DNA of 64,000 bases from Bacteroides luti (GCF_900128905.1 NZ_FQTV01000011.1:1-64000), one strand, 5' to 3'. Positions 9,016 through 19,297 are shown, counted from the first letter of the stretch. Notes: generated from the sequence alone by a model not told the origin. Numbers and translations are program-made.

Positions 9016-9909
9016 TTATTTATTCGCTCTGATTAATCCTTTTCTGAAAAATGGAGTTTGCAAGCTTTCCATATCATTAAGGAAAAGCATTACCCCTTTT
9101 GATGCATTCCATTTGAAACCTGCTTCTGTAAGATAGTGTGAGAATTCCACAAAATCTTTTTGCTGATGATAAGTGCAAAGCGCAATTTTCAGCTCGGGTA
9201 ACTGAATGGTTTTCTGCATTCCGTTTAAGACTCTCTTCTCGGCTCCTTCCACGTCAATCTTAATAAATGTCGGTACATAAGGTTTATCTGCCAGAAAAGA
9301 ATCGATGGTTATGTTTTCTGTATCATCACAGTCGGATACATATTTCCTGATAATAGTAACTTTCTCTTTCCAGGGAGCAAAGGTTGCTTCCAAAGCTTCC
9401 ACCCATTCAGCATTTCTTTCGAAGAGAACCACGTGTTTCAGCTTTTCTATATGTGTAAGGGCAAAGATTCCTTCAGCACTACCTACATCCAATAAAACAT
9501 CGTCTTGCTGCACTGTAAAGTTATCACTTAGATAACAGTGCGGCGAATCAGGATCTTGTTCGGTTCTCAATCCGTTATAGCTGTATTTTACAGTTCTGTC
9601 ATTGAAGGAACGGACAAAATATAGTTTCTTTCCCTGATGCATTACATAGGGTAGCCCATTCGAAGCATCAATAAGAACATTGATATCTTTCCAGTTATAA
9701 GCTTCACGAAACGGGGCACAGAATGTATGAAGAGGAGAATCCTTTAAGTAATTCAGGGCTTCTTCTATCTCTTTATTCTGTGGGGTGTTTTTTTTGAAAT
9801 AGGAAAATATATCGTTCTTTTTTCTGGAAAGAGCTTTTTTCCTTTTAATGTTATTTAATTCACAATTCAATTTATATTGAATGGTGTGAATAAAACTTGC
9901 AGCTTTCAT
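9016..9909 (-). CDS. FkbM-family methyltransferase
   Basis: 297-residue SAM-dependent methyltransferase. The SAM site reads DVLLDVGSAEGIFAL near residue 138, followed by the FkbM signature IKIDVEGAEKRVLNGM near 217. Members within polysaccharide clusters usually O-methylate a sugar residue, a plausible job here between two glycosyltransferases. The N-terminal 60 residues are basic and helical. Only 3-6 bp separate it from its neighbours, so translation is likely coupled. Confidence 0.85.
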   Translation of the reverse strand: MKAASFIHTIQYKLNCELNNIKRKKALSRKKNDIFSYFKKNTPQNKEIEEALNYLKDSPLHTFCAPFREAYNWKDINVLIDASNGLPYVMHQGKKLYFVRSFNDRTVKYSYNGLRTEQDPDSPHCYLSDNFTVQQDDVLLDVGSAEGIFALTHIEKLKHVVLFERNAEWVEALEATFAPWKEKVTIIRKYVSDCDDTENITIDSFLADKPYVPTFIKIDVEGAEKRVLNGMQKTIQLPELKIALCTYHQQKDFVEFSHYLTEAGFKWNASKGVMLFLNDMESLQTPFFRKGLIRANK

Positions 9910-9912
9910 AGA

Positions 9913-10914
9913 TCATTTGATTTTAGGCAAAGGTATTAGTTTGGAAATTTCACGTCTGATAACTTTTACCAAACGGAATATGCGTTGTGATATTATCTTC
10001 TTTAATGGTGCTTTTCTTATTTTTTCCATTTCCTTCACCTGCTCAACGGTAAATGAAGGGTTGGCTTTTAAAATAAACAGTTCTGTTTCGGCTACTTTTT
10101 CTTCATTCCCTATGGATTGGTAATATTGCACTAACCGTATGCAGCCGTTTGTATATGTTTCTGTGAGTTTATCACAGATAGCTTTATTCTTTTCTTTGTA
10201 ATGATCAATAAGCAGTTGCCTGTTTATAACAGAAATAAGCATCTGTTTTTCAGAGCTGGCCATGCTCCAGATGCTTTCCTTATGCTGGCGATACACCGCC
10301 ATTACATTATTCATGAAATAAGCATCTCCATGTTCAGCGTTAAGTACATGAATGGCAAAATCGTATGATGTTACTTTGCTGAACCATGAAGGCAATTCTC
10401 CAAACAGTCCTAAACGAAACATAACCGTTACGTTTGTGATGGGATTACAGTTTATGATATCGAAAACAGTATTTACCTTCTTTTGATAACCGCCATTGCC
10501 AATACTTTTGCTTCCATCCTCCTGATAATAATTCAGTGCACGGTGAAAACAAGCTGAATATTCTTTATGGCTGTCCAGAAAATCTGCTTGTATTTGCAGT
10601 TTGTGTTTGTTTATCCAGAAGTCGTCTCCTTCGCAAATTGCCATATATTCCCCGGAGCAGCGGTTATAGGAACGGATAAAGTTCTCTTGGAGTCCCAAAT
10701 TCTCCTCATTTGTTGTAAGCTTGATGATCTCCGGATATTTTTTCTGATACTCACGGCAGATGTCGGCTGTGCTATCTGTACTGCGGTCTTCACCAATAAC
10801 CAGCTCGAACGGGAAATCTGTTTGCTGCTTCATTACGCTTTCTATAGCATCTACAATGTATTTCTCATGATTGTAGGTAAGCATCAATACGCTTACTTTT
10901 ACTTTTGCATTCAT
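9913..10914 (-). CDS. Glycosyltransferase family 2
   Basis: 333-residue GT2. The N-terminus VKVSVLMLTYNHEKYIVDAIES, the nucleotide-binding VIGEDRSTDST and the CEGDDFW metal-site motif are clear. The C-terminal 100 residues are helical and basic. The start overlaps the end of the flippase gene by four bases (ATGA), a translational-coupling arrangement. It is likely an early transferase of the glycan exported by the adjacent flippase. Confidence 0.88.
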   Translation of the reverse strand: MNAKVKVSVLMLTYNHEKYIVDAIESVMKQQTDFPFELVIGEDRSTDSTADICREYQKKYPEIIKLTTNEENLGLQENFIRSYNRCSGEYMAICEGDDFWINKHKLQIQADFLDSHKEYSACFHRALNYYQEDGSKSIGNGGYQKKVNTVFDIINCNPITNVTVMFRLGLFGELPSWFSKVTSYDFAIHVLNAEHGDAYFMNNVMAVYRQHKESIWSMASSEKQMLISVINRQLLIDHYKEKNKAICDKLTETYTNGCIRLVQYYQSIGNEEKVAETELFILKANPSFTVEQVKEMEKIRKAPLKKIISQRIFRLVKVIRREISKLIPLPKIK

Positions 10915-12374
10915 TCGGCCGACTGATTATTTTGTGTTGTTTTCTTTTTGAAAAGCAATGCCATGATTTCATCAAAGATTGCCGATCCTAATAACTTATT
11001 CAATACAATGTATGCAATTGCAAAAAGAATGATTTGCGTACAAAGTAACAGAACAAGGTTTGATATGATAAAACTTAATGGATACAAACAGGCGAAAAGA
11101 ACCAGGGACATGCTGAGGTAAGGAGTGATATCCTTAATCTGGTACCATCCCGGATAATTTCCGCATTTGTGAACCATTACTACATTCGATAAATATATAA
11201 CAATGCGAGCAACTACCTGTCCGGCCACCATAACCCATACGCTCTGATCAAGAGTGCATACCAGAGCTATTGCTGTAACTATCAGTTTGAATACTTCCAG
11301 TTTCAGCATGATATCTGAACGCCCGCTCACTTTAAGGAAGTTGCTGTTGATGGCTGTCAGTATGGTAAATATACCTCCCACACATAATAACTGAAAGAAA
11401 GGGATAGTGTTAGCCCACTTGTCGGTCAATGCTATTCGTATAAACGGGTTGCCTACCAACACCATACCAATCATAGCCGGAAAAGTGAGGAAGGAGGTAA
11501 ATCTTATAGTCTTGCGATAAGCACGCAACAAGCGTTCCTTGTCATCTTGTATGGATGAAAAAATAGGGAAAGTGGCACTTTGGATGCTTCCATAGATAGT
11601 GGTTACTCCCATATCGGACATCTTACCGCCTTGACTGTAGTATCCCAGTTGTTGCAACGGGTAGATTTTCCCGATAAAGACGGAATAGATGTTGAGGAAA
11701 CCTGTATTGATGATGCTTGACAACATAAGATTGGAAGCAAAAGCAAACAGTTCTTTTATGGATTGGATACTGAATTCCTTAACAGGGCGCCAGCTGCTTG
11801 CAATCCAAAGAAGCATGGAGCGGACAATGGCCAGAGATACAGGTTGTACAACCAGTGTCCATACACCACATCCCGTATATGCCATATACAAGGAGAGTAA
11901 TCCCGAAGCTAACAAAGAGATAAAATTTACTTTGGTGAGCTTCTTGAAATTAATCTGCTTGGTAAGTATGGTTGTTTGAATCAGGCTTAGTGAATTAACA
12001 GGAATAGCCAGAAAGACAATCCGGGCAATTAGTGTAAGTGATGGCTGGTTGAAAAAAGTTGCAATGAGCGGAGCGCACAGAAAGAGTAAAAGATAGACTA
12101 CAATACTTGCGCCCATATTGAAATAGAACACAGAACTGTAGTCTGTTGATGTTGCATCGTTTTTGCGAATGAGAGCAGTTGAAAAACCGCTCTCAATTAC
12201 AATATTTGCTAAAGCTGTAAAAATGGAAAGCATGCCCACCAAGGCATAATCTTCCGAAGAAAGGATTCGGGCTACCAGTATTCCTACAATGAAAAGAATA
12301 ATTTGTTGTCCAACTTTATCCAGTACATTCCAAATCAGAGCCCAAATGGTTTTCTCCTTCAGCGTTTTTGCCAT
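10911..12374 (-). CDS. Lipopolysaccharide/O-antigen flippase (MOP superfamily)
   Basis: 487-residue polytopic inner-membrane protein, almost entirely hydrophobic helices, consistent with a 12-14 helix Wzx/WzxC-type exporter of lipid-linked sugar units. The N-terminus (KEKTIWALIWNVLDKVGQQ) matches the amphipathic start typical of this family. It follows metG by 16 bp and precedes four glycan genes, so it probably translocates the product they build. It could be called polysaccharide biosynthesis protein; the substrate is unknown. Confidence 0.88.
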   Translation of the reverse strand: MAKTLKEKTIWALIWNVLDKVGQQIILFIVGILVARILSSEDYALVGMLSIFTALANIVIESGFSTALIRKNDATSTDYSSVFYFNMGASIVVYLLLFLCAPLIATFFNQPSLTLIARIVFLAIPVNSLSLIQTTILTKQINFKKLTKVNFISLLASGLLSLYMAYTGCGVWTLVVQPVSLAIVRSMLLWIASSWRPVKEFSIQSIKELFAFASNLMLSSIINTGFLNIYSVFIGKIYPLQQLGYYSQGGKMSDMGVTTIYGSIQSATFPIFSSIQDDKERLLRAYRKTIRFTSFLTFPAMIGMVLVGNPFIRIALTDKWANTIPFFQLLCVGGIFTILTAINSNFLKVSGRSDIMLKLEVFKLIVTAIALVCTLDQSVWVMVAGQVVARIVIYLSNVVMVHKCGNYPGWYQIKDITPYLSMSLVLFACLYPLSFIISNLVLLLCTQIILFAIAYIVLNKLLGSAIFDEIMALLFKKKTTQNNQSAE

Positions 12375-12390
12375 CCTTTTTTATCCTTGT

Positions 12391-14430
12391 TTATTTTACT
12401 TCGCTACCCGGTTTTACTTCTTTGCCCGGCATGATTAGAGCCAGACTACCGTCATTGTTTTCGGCAGAAAGAATCATTCCTTCAGAAACAATGCCTTTCA
12501 GCTTGCGGGGAGCGAGGTTAGCGATGAAGCAAACTTGCTTGCCTACCAGTTCCTCTGGTGCATAATGTTTAGCTATACCCGATACAATGGTGCGGCATTC
12601 CAGTCCGTCGTCAATCTTGAACTGAAGTAGTTTGTCAGCCTTTGGTACTTTCTGGCATTCCAATACTGTACCAACACGAATATCCAGCTTAGTGAAATCA
12701 TCGAACTCAATGTTTTCACGGATAGGATTTGCTTTATAGTTGGCTTCTTCATTTGCTTTCTTGGTATCCAGAAGCTTTTGAACCTGTGCTTCAATTACAC
12801 TGTCTTCTATCTTTTCGAAAAGAAGTTCTGCTTTGTTCAGCTTATGACCGGCTTCAAGAAGGTTTGTCTGACCAAGTTCTGCCCAGTCAAAAGTAGGCAT
12901 ATTCAGCATCTCTCTCAGTTTCTCTGAGGTAAACGGTAAGAATGGTTCGAAAGCAATAGCCAGATTAGCAGCAAGCTGCAAGCTGATATTCAGAATTGTA
13001 GCCACACGGTTAAGGTCGGTCTTTGCAAGTTTCCATGGTTCTGTATCTGCAAGATACTTGTTACCGATACGTGCAAGGTTCATTGCTTCTTTCTGAGCTT
13101 CACGGAATTTGAATGTATCCAGATAGTGTTCTACATCCTTCTTCACGTTCTCGAAATCGGCAAGAGTCTGCTTGTCGTATTCACTTAGTTCGCCAGCAGC
13201 AGGAACCTGAGCACCGAAGTACTTCTCGGTAAGAACCAAAGCACGATTCACGAAGTTACCGAATACGGCAACCAGTTCGTTGTTATTGCGAGCCTGAAAA
13301 TCTTTCCAGGTAAAGTCGTTATCTTTTGTTTCTGGAGCATTGGCTGTCAATACATAACGAAGAACATCCTGTTTTCCAGGGAAATCTTCCAGGTATTCGT
13401 GTAACCATACAGCCCAGTTGCGTGAAGTTGAAATCTTATCACCTTCAAGGTTCAGGAACTCATTGGCAGGAACATTATCCGGCAGGATATAGCTGCCTTC
13501 TGCCTTCAACATTGCAGGGAACACAATGCAATGGAATACAATATTATCTTTTCCGATGAAGTGAAGCAGGCGGGTATCTGAATCTTTCCACCATTTCTCC
13601 CATGAATCGGGAAGCAATTCTTTTGTATTTGAAATATATCCGATTGGAGCGTCAAACCATACGTAAAGCACTTTACCTTCGGCACCTTCAACGGGAACAG
13701 GAATACCCCAGTCGAGGTCGCGGCTCACGGCACGTGGTTGGAGTCCCATATCTAACCATGACTTGCATTGTCCGTAAACATTCGATTTCCATTCCTTGTG
13801 GTCTTCCAATATCCATTGACGCAACCATGCTTCGTGCTTATCGAGTGGCAAGTACCAGTGCTTTGTTTCGCGCATAACCGGTTTGCTACCGCTGATAGCC
13901 GATTTAGGATCGATCAAATCTGTAGGACTCAATGAAGTTCCGCAGGCTTCGCATTGGTCACCATAAGCATTTTCATTGCCGCAATGAGGACATTTTCCGG
14001 TAATATATCTGTCGGCAAGGAATTGTTTTGCCTCTTCGTCGTAGTATTGTTCAGAAGTCTTTTCGATAAATTCTCCTTTGTCATACAATTTTTTGAAGAA
14101 ATCAGAAGCCACTTCGTGATGAGTCTTTGAAGAAGTTCGAGAGTAAACATCGAATGAGATGCCGAAATCCTCGAAAGATTTTTTAATAATGCCGTGGTAT
14201 TTGTCAACAACGTCCTGTGGCGTAACACCTTCCTTCTTTGCACGGATAGTGATAGGCACACCATGTTCGTCTGAACCGCCAACGAAGAGCACATCTTCTT
14301 TTTTAAGGCGAAGGTAACGTACATAAATGTCCGCCGGAACGTATACTCCGGCAAGGTGTCCGATGTGAACCGGTCCGTTTGCATAAGGCAACGCTGAGGT
14401 CACCGTGGTTCTTTTATATTTCTTTTCCAT
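12391..14430 (-). CDS. metG: Methionine--tRNA ligase
   Basis: Charges tRNA-Met. 679 residues. The class I HIGH motif appears as GPVHIGHL near residue 20. A zinc-binding pair CPHCG and CEACG lies near 145-162. The KMSKS motif is KISTS near 336. A C-terminal EMAP/tRNA-binding domain begins at [12 protein letters not shown] near 579. The start [19 protein letters not shown] fits the family. It heads the unit leading into the flippase and glycosyltransferases, tying a housekeeping enzyme to envelope genes by co-transcription. Confidence 0.97.
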   Translation of the reverse strand: MEKKYKRTTVTSALPYANGPVHIGHLAGVYVPADIYVRYLRLKKEDVLFVGGSDEHGVPITIRAKKEGVTPQDVVDKYHGIIKKSFEDFGISFDVYSRTSSKTHHEVASDFFKKLYDKGEFIEKTSEQYYDEEAKQFLADRYITGKCPHCGNENAYGDQCEACGTSLSPTDLIDPKSAISGSKPVMRETKHWYLPLDKHEAWLRQWILEDHKEWKSNVYGQCKSWLDMGLQPRAVSRDLDWGIPVPVEGAEGKVLYVWFDAPIGYISNTKELLPDSWEKWWKDSDTRLLHFIGKDNIVFHCIVFPAMLKAEGSYILPDNVPANEFLNLEGDKISTSRNWAVWLHEYLEDFPGKQDVLRYVLTANAPETKDNDFTWKDFQARNNNELVAVFGNFVNRALVLTEKYFGAQVPAAGELSEYDKQTLADFENVKKDVEHYLDTFKFREAQKEAMNLARIGNKYLADTEPWKLAKTDLNRVATILNISLQLAANLAIAFEPFLPFTSEKLREMLNMPTFDWAELGQTNLLEAGHKLNKAELLFEKIEDSVIEAQVQKLLDTKKANEEANYKANPIRENIEFDDFTKLDIRVGTVLECQKVPKADKLLQFKIDDGLECRTIVSGIAKHYAPEELVGKQVCFIANLAPRKLKGIVSEGMILSAENNDGSLALIMPGKEVKPGSEVK

Positions 14431-14508
14431 GTATGATGAATTTTTATATTACATTCTTTGGTTGTAAATGCGGGCTTTACGCCGTAAAGCTTCAGCAATT
14501 GCAACGTG

Positions 14509-14516
14509 CAAAGATA
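14509..14516 (-). promoter_or_regulatory. -7 promoter element for metG operon
   Basis: TATCTTTG on the minus strand, about 79 bp before the metG start; an exact match to the Bacteroidota consensus. Confidence 0.6.
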
Positions 14517-14594
14517 AAGGTTTTTAGGGGAATAATGGAATATTAGTCTGGAAAAACAGAAAGCTTAACAATTTTCCGGTGAAACATTATTATT

Positions 14595-14672
14595 AGCCTC
14601 ATGAGGCTGTTGTGTTAGGGTCCCGACCTCAATATGCTAGCCTCGTGAGGCTAAGAAATTAGGGTCCCGACC
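14595..14672. repeat. 22-bp palindromic repeat array 2 (AGCCTC/GGTC cores, 4 units)
   Basis: Two copies of a 44-bp repeat, each containing two palindromes: AGCCTCATGAGGCT (14595-14608; second copy 14639-14652 with GT at the centre) and GGTC-CC-GACC (14619-14628 and 14663-14672). The four centres are 14601.5, 14623.5, 14645.5 and 14667.5, exactly 22 bp apart. The array sits between the divergent metG and acyl-CoA synthetase promoters, probably outside both transcripts. The rest of the 14431-14845 gap shows only the two promoter elements. Confidence 0.9.
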
Positions 14673-14805
14673 TTAATTATAATCTTTCAGGGAGTTTTTG
14701 TTAATGTTTGGGCAATGATTGGTTAGTTTAATCTTATGTGTTGATAAATATTTCAGGGTGAGGTGAAAAAGAACTGGTGACAGATGGATAATTTCACAAA
14801 ATTGC

Positions 14806-14813
14806 TAACTTTG
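14806..14813 (+). promoter_or_regulatory. -7 promoter element for the acyl-CoA synthetase
   Basis: TAACTTTG matches TAnnTTTG, 32 bp before the start codon of the ADP-forming acyl-CoA synthetase. Confidence 0.6.
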
Positions 14814-14845
14814 TTTTCTATAAAAAAACGAAAAATATACATTTT

Positions 14846-16906
14846 ATGATAACAAAAGAGTTACTGCATCCACAAAGTATAGTAGTAGTGGGGGCTTCAA
14901 ATAATGTTCATAAACCCGGAGGGGCAATACTTCGGAATCTTATTTCGGGCGGTTATCAGGGAGAGCTTAGGGCAGTGAATCCAAAAGAAAACGAGGTGCA
15001 AGGAATAAAATCGTATTCGGATGTTTCTGAGATTCCTGAAACGGATCTGGCTATTCTGGCAATTCCTGCAGGAATGTGCCCGGCTACTGTTGAGACTTTG
15101 GCTCGCGACAAGCAGGTTCGTGCTTTTATTATCTTATCTGCCGGCTTCGGCGAAGAAACTCATGAAGGTGCTTTGTTGGAAGATGCCATTCTCGAAACGG
15201 TGAATAAGTATGAAGCTTCATTGATTGGGCCAAACTGCATAGGGTTAATGAATACCTGGCATCACAGTGTCTTTACAAAACCTATTCCGCTGCTTAATCC
15301 AAAGGGAGTGGATCTTATTTCAAGTTCCGGAGCTACGGCGGTTTTTATTTTGGAGAGTGCAGTAACCAAAGGTCTACAGTTTAATTCCGTATGGTCAGTG
15401 GGCAATGCCAAACAAATTGGGGTGGAAGATGTGCTGCAATACATGGACGAAACTTTTAACCCGGAAACAGATTCAAAGATAAAGCTGATATACATAGAAA
15501 GTATCAAGGACCCTGATAGATTACTGATTCATGCATCTTCATTAATCCGTAAAGGATGCCGTATTGCTGCTATTAAATCGGGAAGTTCAGAGAGTGGGAG
15601 CAGAGCTGCATCATCACACACCGGAGCTATTGCCAGTTCGGACTCGGCTGTTGAGGCTTTGTTCCGTAAAGCGGGTATTGTTCGCTGCTATTCCCGTGAG
15701 GAACTTACAACAGTTGGTTGTATTTTCACTCTTCCTCCTTTAAAAGGAAAGAATTTTGCAATCGTTACCCATGCCGGAGGTCCTGGAGTAATGCTGACCG
15801 ATGCATTATCAAAAGGCGGACTCAATGTTCCTAAACTTGAAGGTGAATTGGCCGATGAACTGAAAGGGAAGCTGTTTCCTGGAGCTGCAGTGGGGAATCC
15901 GATTGATATTCTGGCAACAGGAACACCTGAACATCTGGGTCTTACTATCGATTATTGCGAAGAGAAGTTTGAAGAGATAGATGCTATTCTGGTAATCTTC
16001 GGAACTCCCGGATTGGTCTCCATGTTTGAAGCCTATGATGTTCTCCATCAGAAGATGCTAACCTGCAAGAAACCTGTATTCCCTGTACTTCCTTCTTTGC
16101 ATACTGCGGGGAAAGAAGTGGATGCCTTCCTGAAAAAAGGACATGTAAACTTTGCTGATGAGGTAACGTTGGGCACTGCTTTAATACGGATAATGAATGT
16201 TCCTCAACCTGCCGTGAAGGAAATAGAACTCTTCGGAGTTGATATCCCCCATATTCGAAGGATTATAGATTCCATTCAGGACAATGGATATATAGAACCC
16301 CGTCTTGTGCAGGACTTATTACGCTCGGCTGGCATTCCTGTCGTAGAAGAATTTGTTTCTGCAGATAAAGAAGAAATACTTGCTTTTGCACGGAAATGTG
16401 GTTTCCCTGTGGTGGCGAAAGTGGTTGGTCCTATACACAAATCGGATATTGGCGGTGTTGCATTAAATATAAAATCGGAACAGCACCTGGCACTCGACTT
16501 TGAACGGATGATGAAACTTCCGGAGGTGACAGCTATAATGGTTCAACCCATGTTGAAAGGCACGGAATTATTTATCGGAGCTAAATACGAGGAAAAGTTC
16601 GGGCATGTGGTTCTTTGCGGATTGGGAGGAATCTTTGTGGAAGTGCTGAAAGATGTATCATCCGGTCTTGCTCCATTATCTTATGAAGAAGCATATTCTA
16701 TGATTCGCTCTTTGAAGGCATATAAAATTATTCAGGGAACCCGTGGTCAGAAAGGGGTAAATGAAGATAAGTTTGCTGAAATAATTGTTCGTTTATCAAC
16801 CTTGCTTCGTTTTGCAACAGAGATAAAAGAGATGGATATTAACCCGTTGCTGGCAACTAATAAGGATGTTATTGCTGTGGATGCCCGTATACGGATTGAG
16901 AAGTAG
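14846..16906 (+). CDS. Acetate/acyl--CoA ligase (ADP-forming), fused alpha-beta
   Basis: 686 residues, the full fused form. Expected reaction: acyl-CoA + ADP + Pi to acid + CoA + ATP, conserving energy from fermentation. The N-terminal CoA-binding domain shows VVVGASNNVHKPGG. The succinyl-CoA-ligase-like middle carries SSHTGAIASSDSAVEALFRKAG near 251, including the phospho-histidine. The C-terminal ATP-grasp domain begins near 470 with GFPVVAKVVGPIHKSD and GLGGIFVE. It is monocistronic with its own promoter. Whether acetate, propionate or aryl acids are preferred cannot be told. Confidence 0.92.
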   Translation: MITKELLHPQSIVVVGASNNVHKPGGAILRNLISGGYQGELRAVNPKENEVQGIKSYSDVSEIPETDLAILAIPAGMCPATVETLARDKQVRAFIILSAGFGEETHEGALLEDAILETVNKYEASLIGPNCIGLMNTWHHSVFTKPIPLLNPKGVDLISSSGATAVFILESAVTKGLQFNSVWSVGNAKQIGVEDVLQYMDETFNPETDSKIKLIYIESIKDPDRLLIHASSLIRKGCRIAAIKSGSSESGSRAASSHTGAIASSDSAVEALFRKAGIVRCYSREELTTVGCIFTLPPLKGKNFAIVTHAGGPGVMLTDALSKGGLNVPKLEGELADELKGKLFPGAAVGNPIDILATGTPEHLGLTIDYCEEKFEEIDAILVIFGTPGLVSMFEAYDVLHQKMLTCKKPVFPVLPSLHTAGKEVDAFLKKGHVNFADEVTLGTALIRIMNVPQPAVKEIELFGVDIPHIRRIIDSIQDNGYIEPRLVQDLLRSAGIPVVEEFVSADKEEILAFARKCGFPVVAKVVGPIHKSDIGGVALNIKSEQHLALDFERMMKLPEVTAIMVQPMLKGTELFIGAKYEEKFGHVVLCGLGGIFVEVLKDVSSGLAPLSYEEAYSMIRSLKAYKIIQGTRGQKGVNEDKFAEIIVRLSTLLRFATEIKEMDINPLLATNKDVIAVDARIRIEK

Positions 16907-17085
16907 AGTCTGAAGAATGAAGCCTTAAAGGTTGAATATTTAGTTAATAAATGATAAATATGAATTTCTCTATGCAGTAATAGTGTGGTAATTGCATTTA
17001 TGCAAAAGTAGATATTGTACCCGGTATCTAAATTACTGTATAGAGCGATATTCAGTAATAAAAACTGGTTAGGGTGGTATATAAG

Positions 17086-17122
17086 ATATCTGAAGGACAG
17101 AGGTTCTTCAGATATTTTTTTT
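17086..17122 (+). terminator. Intrinsic terminator
   Basis: ATATCTGAAG (17086-17095) pairs with CTTCAGATAT (17106-17115), followed by a run of seven T. It is oriented to stop plus-strand transcripts from the acyl-CoA synthetase, 180 bp upstream, before they enter the convergent gene. It touches that gene's stop codon. The 16907-17085 stretch holds a TTGCAT-TT-ATGCAA palindrome but no gene. Confidence 0.75.
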
Positions 17123-17681
17123 AGTGCTTGGTTGTTTTCTTTGGAATGTAGATATAATCTTCAGTTTCAATATTTTCTATCTTTCCTGAAATGATTCTCA
17201 AATCCGGGTCCATATACTGCAGTTGTAGTGTAGGTAATGCTTTTAGCATTTCCTGAGAATAATCGTAGCAGTTCTTTTTGTTTTTCTTTTCTTTAATCAG
17301 ACTAGTTCCCGAGAATATATGGATTCCAAATTCAACAGGGTATTTTTCATTGGGCTTAAGGCGTATCTCTTTTATTTCATTGAATGAGCTCAGGAATACA
17401 GAAAGAACTTTTCTCTTGTAATCAAGTCCATTATACCTGAATTGAAGCATGAATTTAGAATGAGCGGGATCTAGTACAAGTACTGTATCTGTATTATTTT
17501 CTAATTCAATCTTGAAATATGCTCTTGGCCCTTTGTTCTCATCCTTCTTGTGAACGTTATTTTCTATTTTAGTAATAACACGAGAGATAGCTATATTCTT
17601 TATTTTCAGATTCTGCCCATGCAAGGTGCACGCAATAACCGAACAAAATAGTAACGAAAATATAAATCTGGTCATATTCAT
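17121..17681 (-). CDS. Exported protein of unknown function
   Basis: 186 residues, not recognised. A signal peptide covers about residues 1-22 (ends LHG|Q). The rest is beta-rich and basic, with IELENNTDTVLVLDP and RLKPNEKYPVEFGI, which looks like an immunoglobulin-like or DUF-type fold for protein contacts. A second ATG two codons in could be the start. No operon partner; it is followed downstream by the convergent terminator. Confidence 0.65.
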   Translation of the reverse strand: MNMTRFIFSLLFCSVIACTLHGQNLKIKNIAISRVITKIENNVHKKDENKGPRAYFKIELENNTDTVLVLDPAHSKFMLQFRYNGLDYKRKVLSVFLSSFNEIKEIRLKPNEKYPVEFGIHIFSGTSLIKEKKNKKNCYDYSQEMLKALPTLQLQYMDPDLRIISGKIENIETEDYIYIPKKTTKH

Positions 17682-17749
17682 TGTCTATTAAATATTGTAT
17701 CCTCAGGTTTTACAATCAGGCTTTTCTATTCAGGTTTACCGTTGAGTTA

Positions 17750-19288
17750 TTATCCGGCCCAGCTTTCTCTATCCAGATTTCGATAACTGATAGCTTCTGC
17801 CAGGTGAGCTGATTTTACCTTTTCACTGCCATCAAGATCGGCAATGGTACGCGAAACTTTTAATATACGATCGTAAGCCCGAGCCGATAGGTTTAACCGG
17901 TTCATGGCATTCTTTAGAAGGGTTAATCCGGTGCTATCCGGTTCGGCGAAAGTATGAAGCAACTTTGTGCTCATTTGTGCATTGCAATACACTCCGGGGT
18001 AATCGGCATATCGTTGTTCCTGAATCTGGCGTGCTTTTATTACCCGTTCTCTTATAGCAGAACTTGGTTCGGATGTTCTTTTGTCGGATATCTTTTCAAA
18101 TGGCACAGGTACAATCTCAACCTGTATATCTATTCTATCTAAAAGCGGTCCCGATATTCTATTCAGGTACTTTTGTACTTGTCCACTGCTGCATACACAA
18201 GCTTTGGTTGGGTGATTGTAGTAACCACACGGACAAGGATTCATTGAAGCAATCATCATGAATCCGGCAGGATAATCAATACTATATTTTGCTCTTGAAA
18301 CAGATATAGTTCTGTCTTCAAGCGGTTGGCGAAGAACTTCAAGCACACTTCTATTGAATTCTGCCAGCTCATCAAGATAAAGTAACCCATTATGAGCTAG
18401 GCTGATTTCGCCAGGCTGGGGGTACGCCCCACCACCGACCATTGCGACTTGAGAAATAGTATGATGAGGGCTTCGGAAAGGTCGTTTGGCAATCAATGAA
18501 GTATCTTTTCCTAATTTCCCTGCAACCGAATGAATTTTGGTTGTTTCCAGACTTTCGCCCAAAGATAGCGGAGGTAAGATGGAAGGAAGTCGTTTTGCCA
18601 TCATAGATTTTCCACTGCCTGGAGCACCGATCATTATAAGATTATGCCCACCAGCGGCCGCAACCTCAAGAGAACGCTTTACATTTTCCTGTCCTTTTAC
18701 ATCCGAGAAATCAAACTCAAAAGAGGTTTGTTGAGCATAAAACTCTTCGCGGGTATTTACAACAGTCTGTTCAAGTGTCTCTTCTCCATTAAAGAAACCC
18801 ATCACCTCTTTAATGTTGTTAGCTCCGTAAACTTTCAGGTTATTAACAACTGCAGCTTCTTTGGCATTTTGCCGGGGAACGATCAGTCCTTCGTAACCTT
18901 CTTCGCGTGCTTTGATTGCAATAGGCAATGCACCTTTGATGGTTTGCAGACTACCGTCCAGACTTAGTTCACCCATAATAATGTATTTGCCCAGCTTCTC
19001 TGTTGATACATTCTCTTTTGCCGCCATCATTCCAATGGCTAAAGGTAAATCATAAGCCGATCCTTCCTTGCGGATATCTGCCGGAGCCATGTTTATGACT
19101 ATTTGTGAAGTCGGGAACTTGTAACCGTTCACCTGTAAAGCCGAAAGGATACGTTCATGGCTCTCCTTTACTGCCGAATCGGGTAATCCTACAAGATGGA
19201 ACATGCATCCTCTTGTGCTGTTCACTTCAATAGTTATAACTGTAGCGTCTATCCCTTGAACAGCAGCTCCGAATACCTTTACAAGCAT
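17750..19288 (-). CDS. YifB/ComM-family Mg-chelatase-like AAA+ ATPase
   Basis: 512 residues, full length. The N-terminal ChlI-like domain (VFGAAVQGIDATVITIEV, GLPDSAVKES) is followed by the AAA+ core with Walker A GAPGSGKSMMAKR near 219, Walker B LLYLDELAEF near 304, and the C-terminal Mg_chelatase_C helical domain (LNLSARAYDRILKVSRTIADLDG). The E. coli/Haemophilus relative ComM is a helicase promoting branch migration during integration of transforming DNA. It is directly upstream (9 bp) of the TlpA-like gene on the same strand. Confidence 0.92.
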   Translation of the reverse strand: MLVKVFGAAVQGIDATVITIEVNSTRGCMFHLVGLPDSAVKESHERILSALQVNGYKFPTSQIVINMAPADIRKEGSAYDLPLAIGMMAAKENVSTEKLGKYIIMGELSLDGSLQTIKGALPIAIKAREEGYEGLIVPRQNAKEAAVVNNLKVYGANNIKEVMGFFNGEETLEQTVVNTREEFYAQQTSFEFDFSDVKGQENVKRSLEVAAAGGHNLIMIGAPGSGKSMMAKRLPSILPPLSLGESLETTKIHSVAGKLGKDTSLIAKRPFRSPHHTISQVAMVGGGAYPQPGEISLAHNGLLYLDELAEFNRSVLEVLRQPLEDRTISVSRAKYSIDYPAGFMMIASMNPCPCGYYNHPTKACVCSSGQVQKYLNRISGPLLDRIDIQVEIVPVPFEKISDKRTSEPSSAIRERVIKARQIQEQRYADYPGVYCNAQMSTKLLHTFAEPDSTGLTLLKNAMNRLNLSARAYDRILKVSRTIADLDGSEKVKSAHLAEAISYRNLDRESWAG

Positions 19289-19297
19289 AAATGTTTT

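Noticed and set aside
16981..17060. Another 22-bp palindromic array
   Set aside because: Palindromes are present (centres near 16998.5, 17019.5, 17045.5) but the spacing is 21 and 26 bp, not regular.
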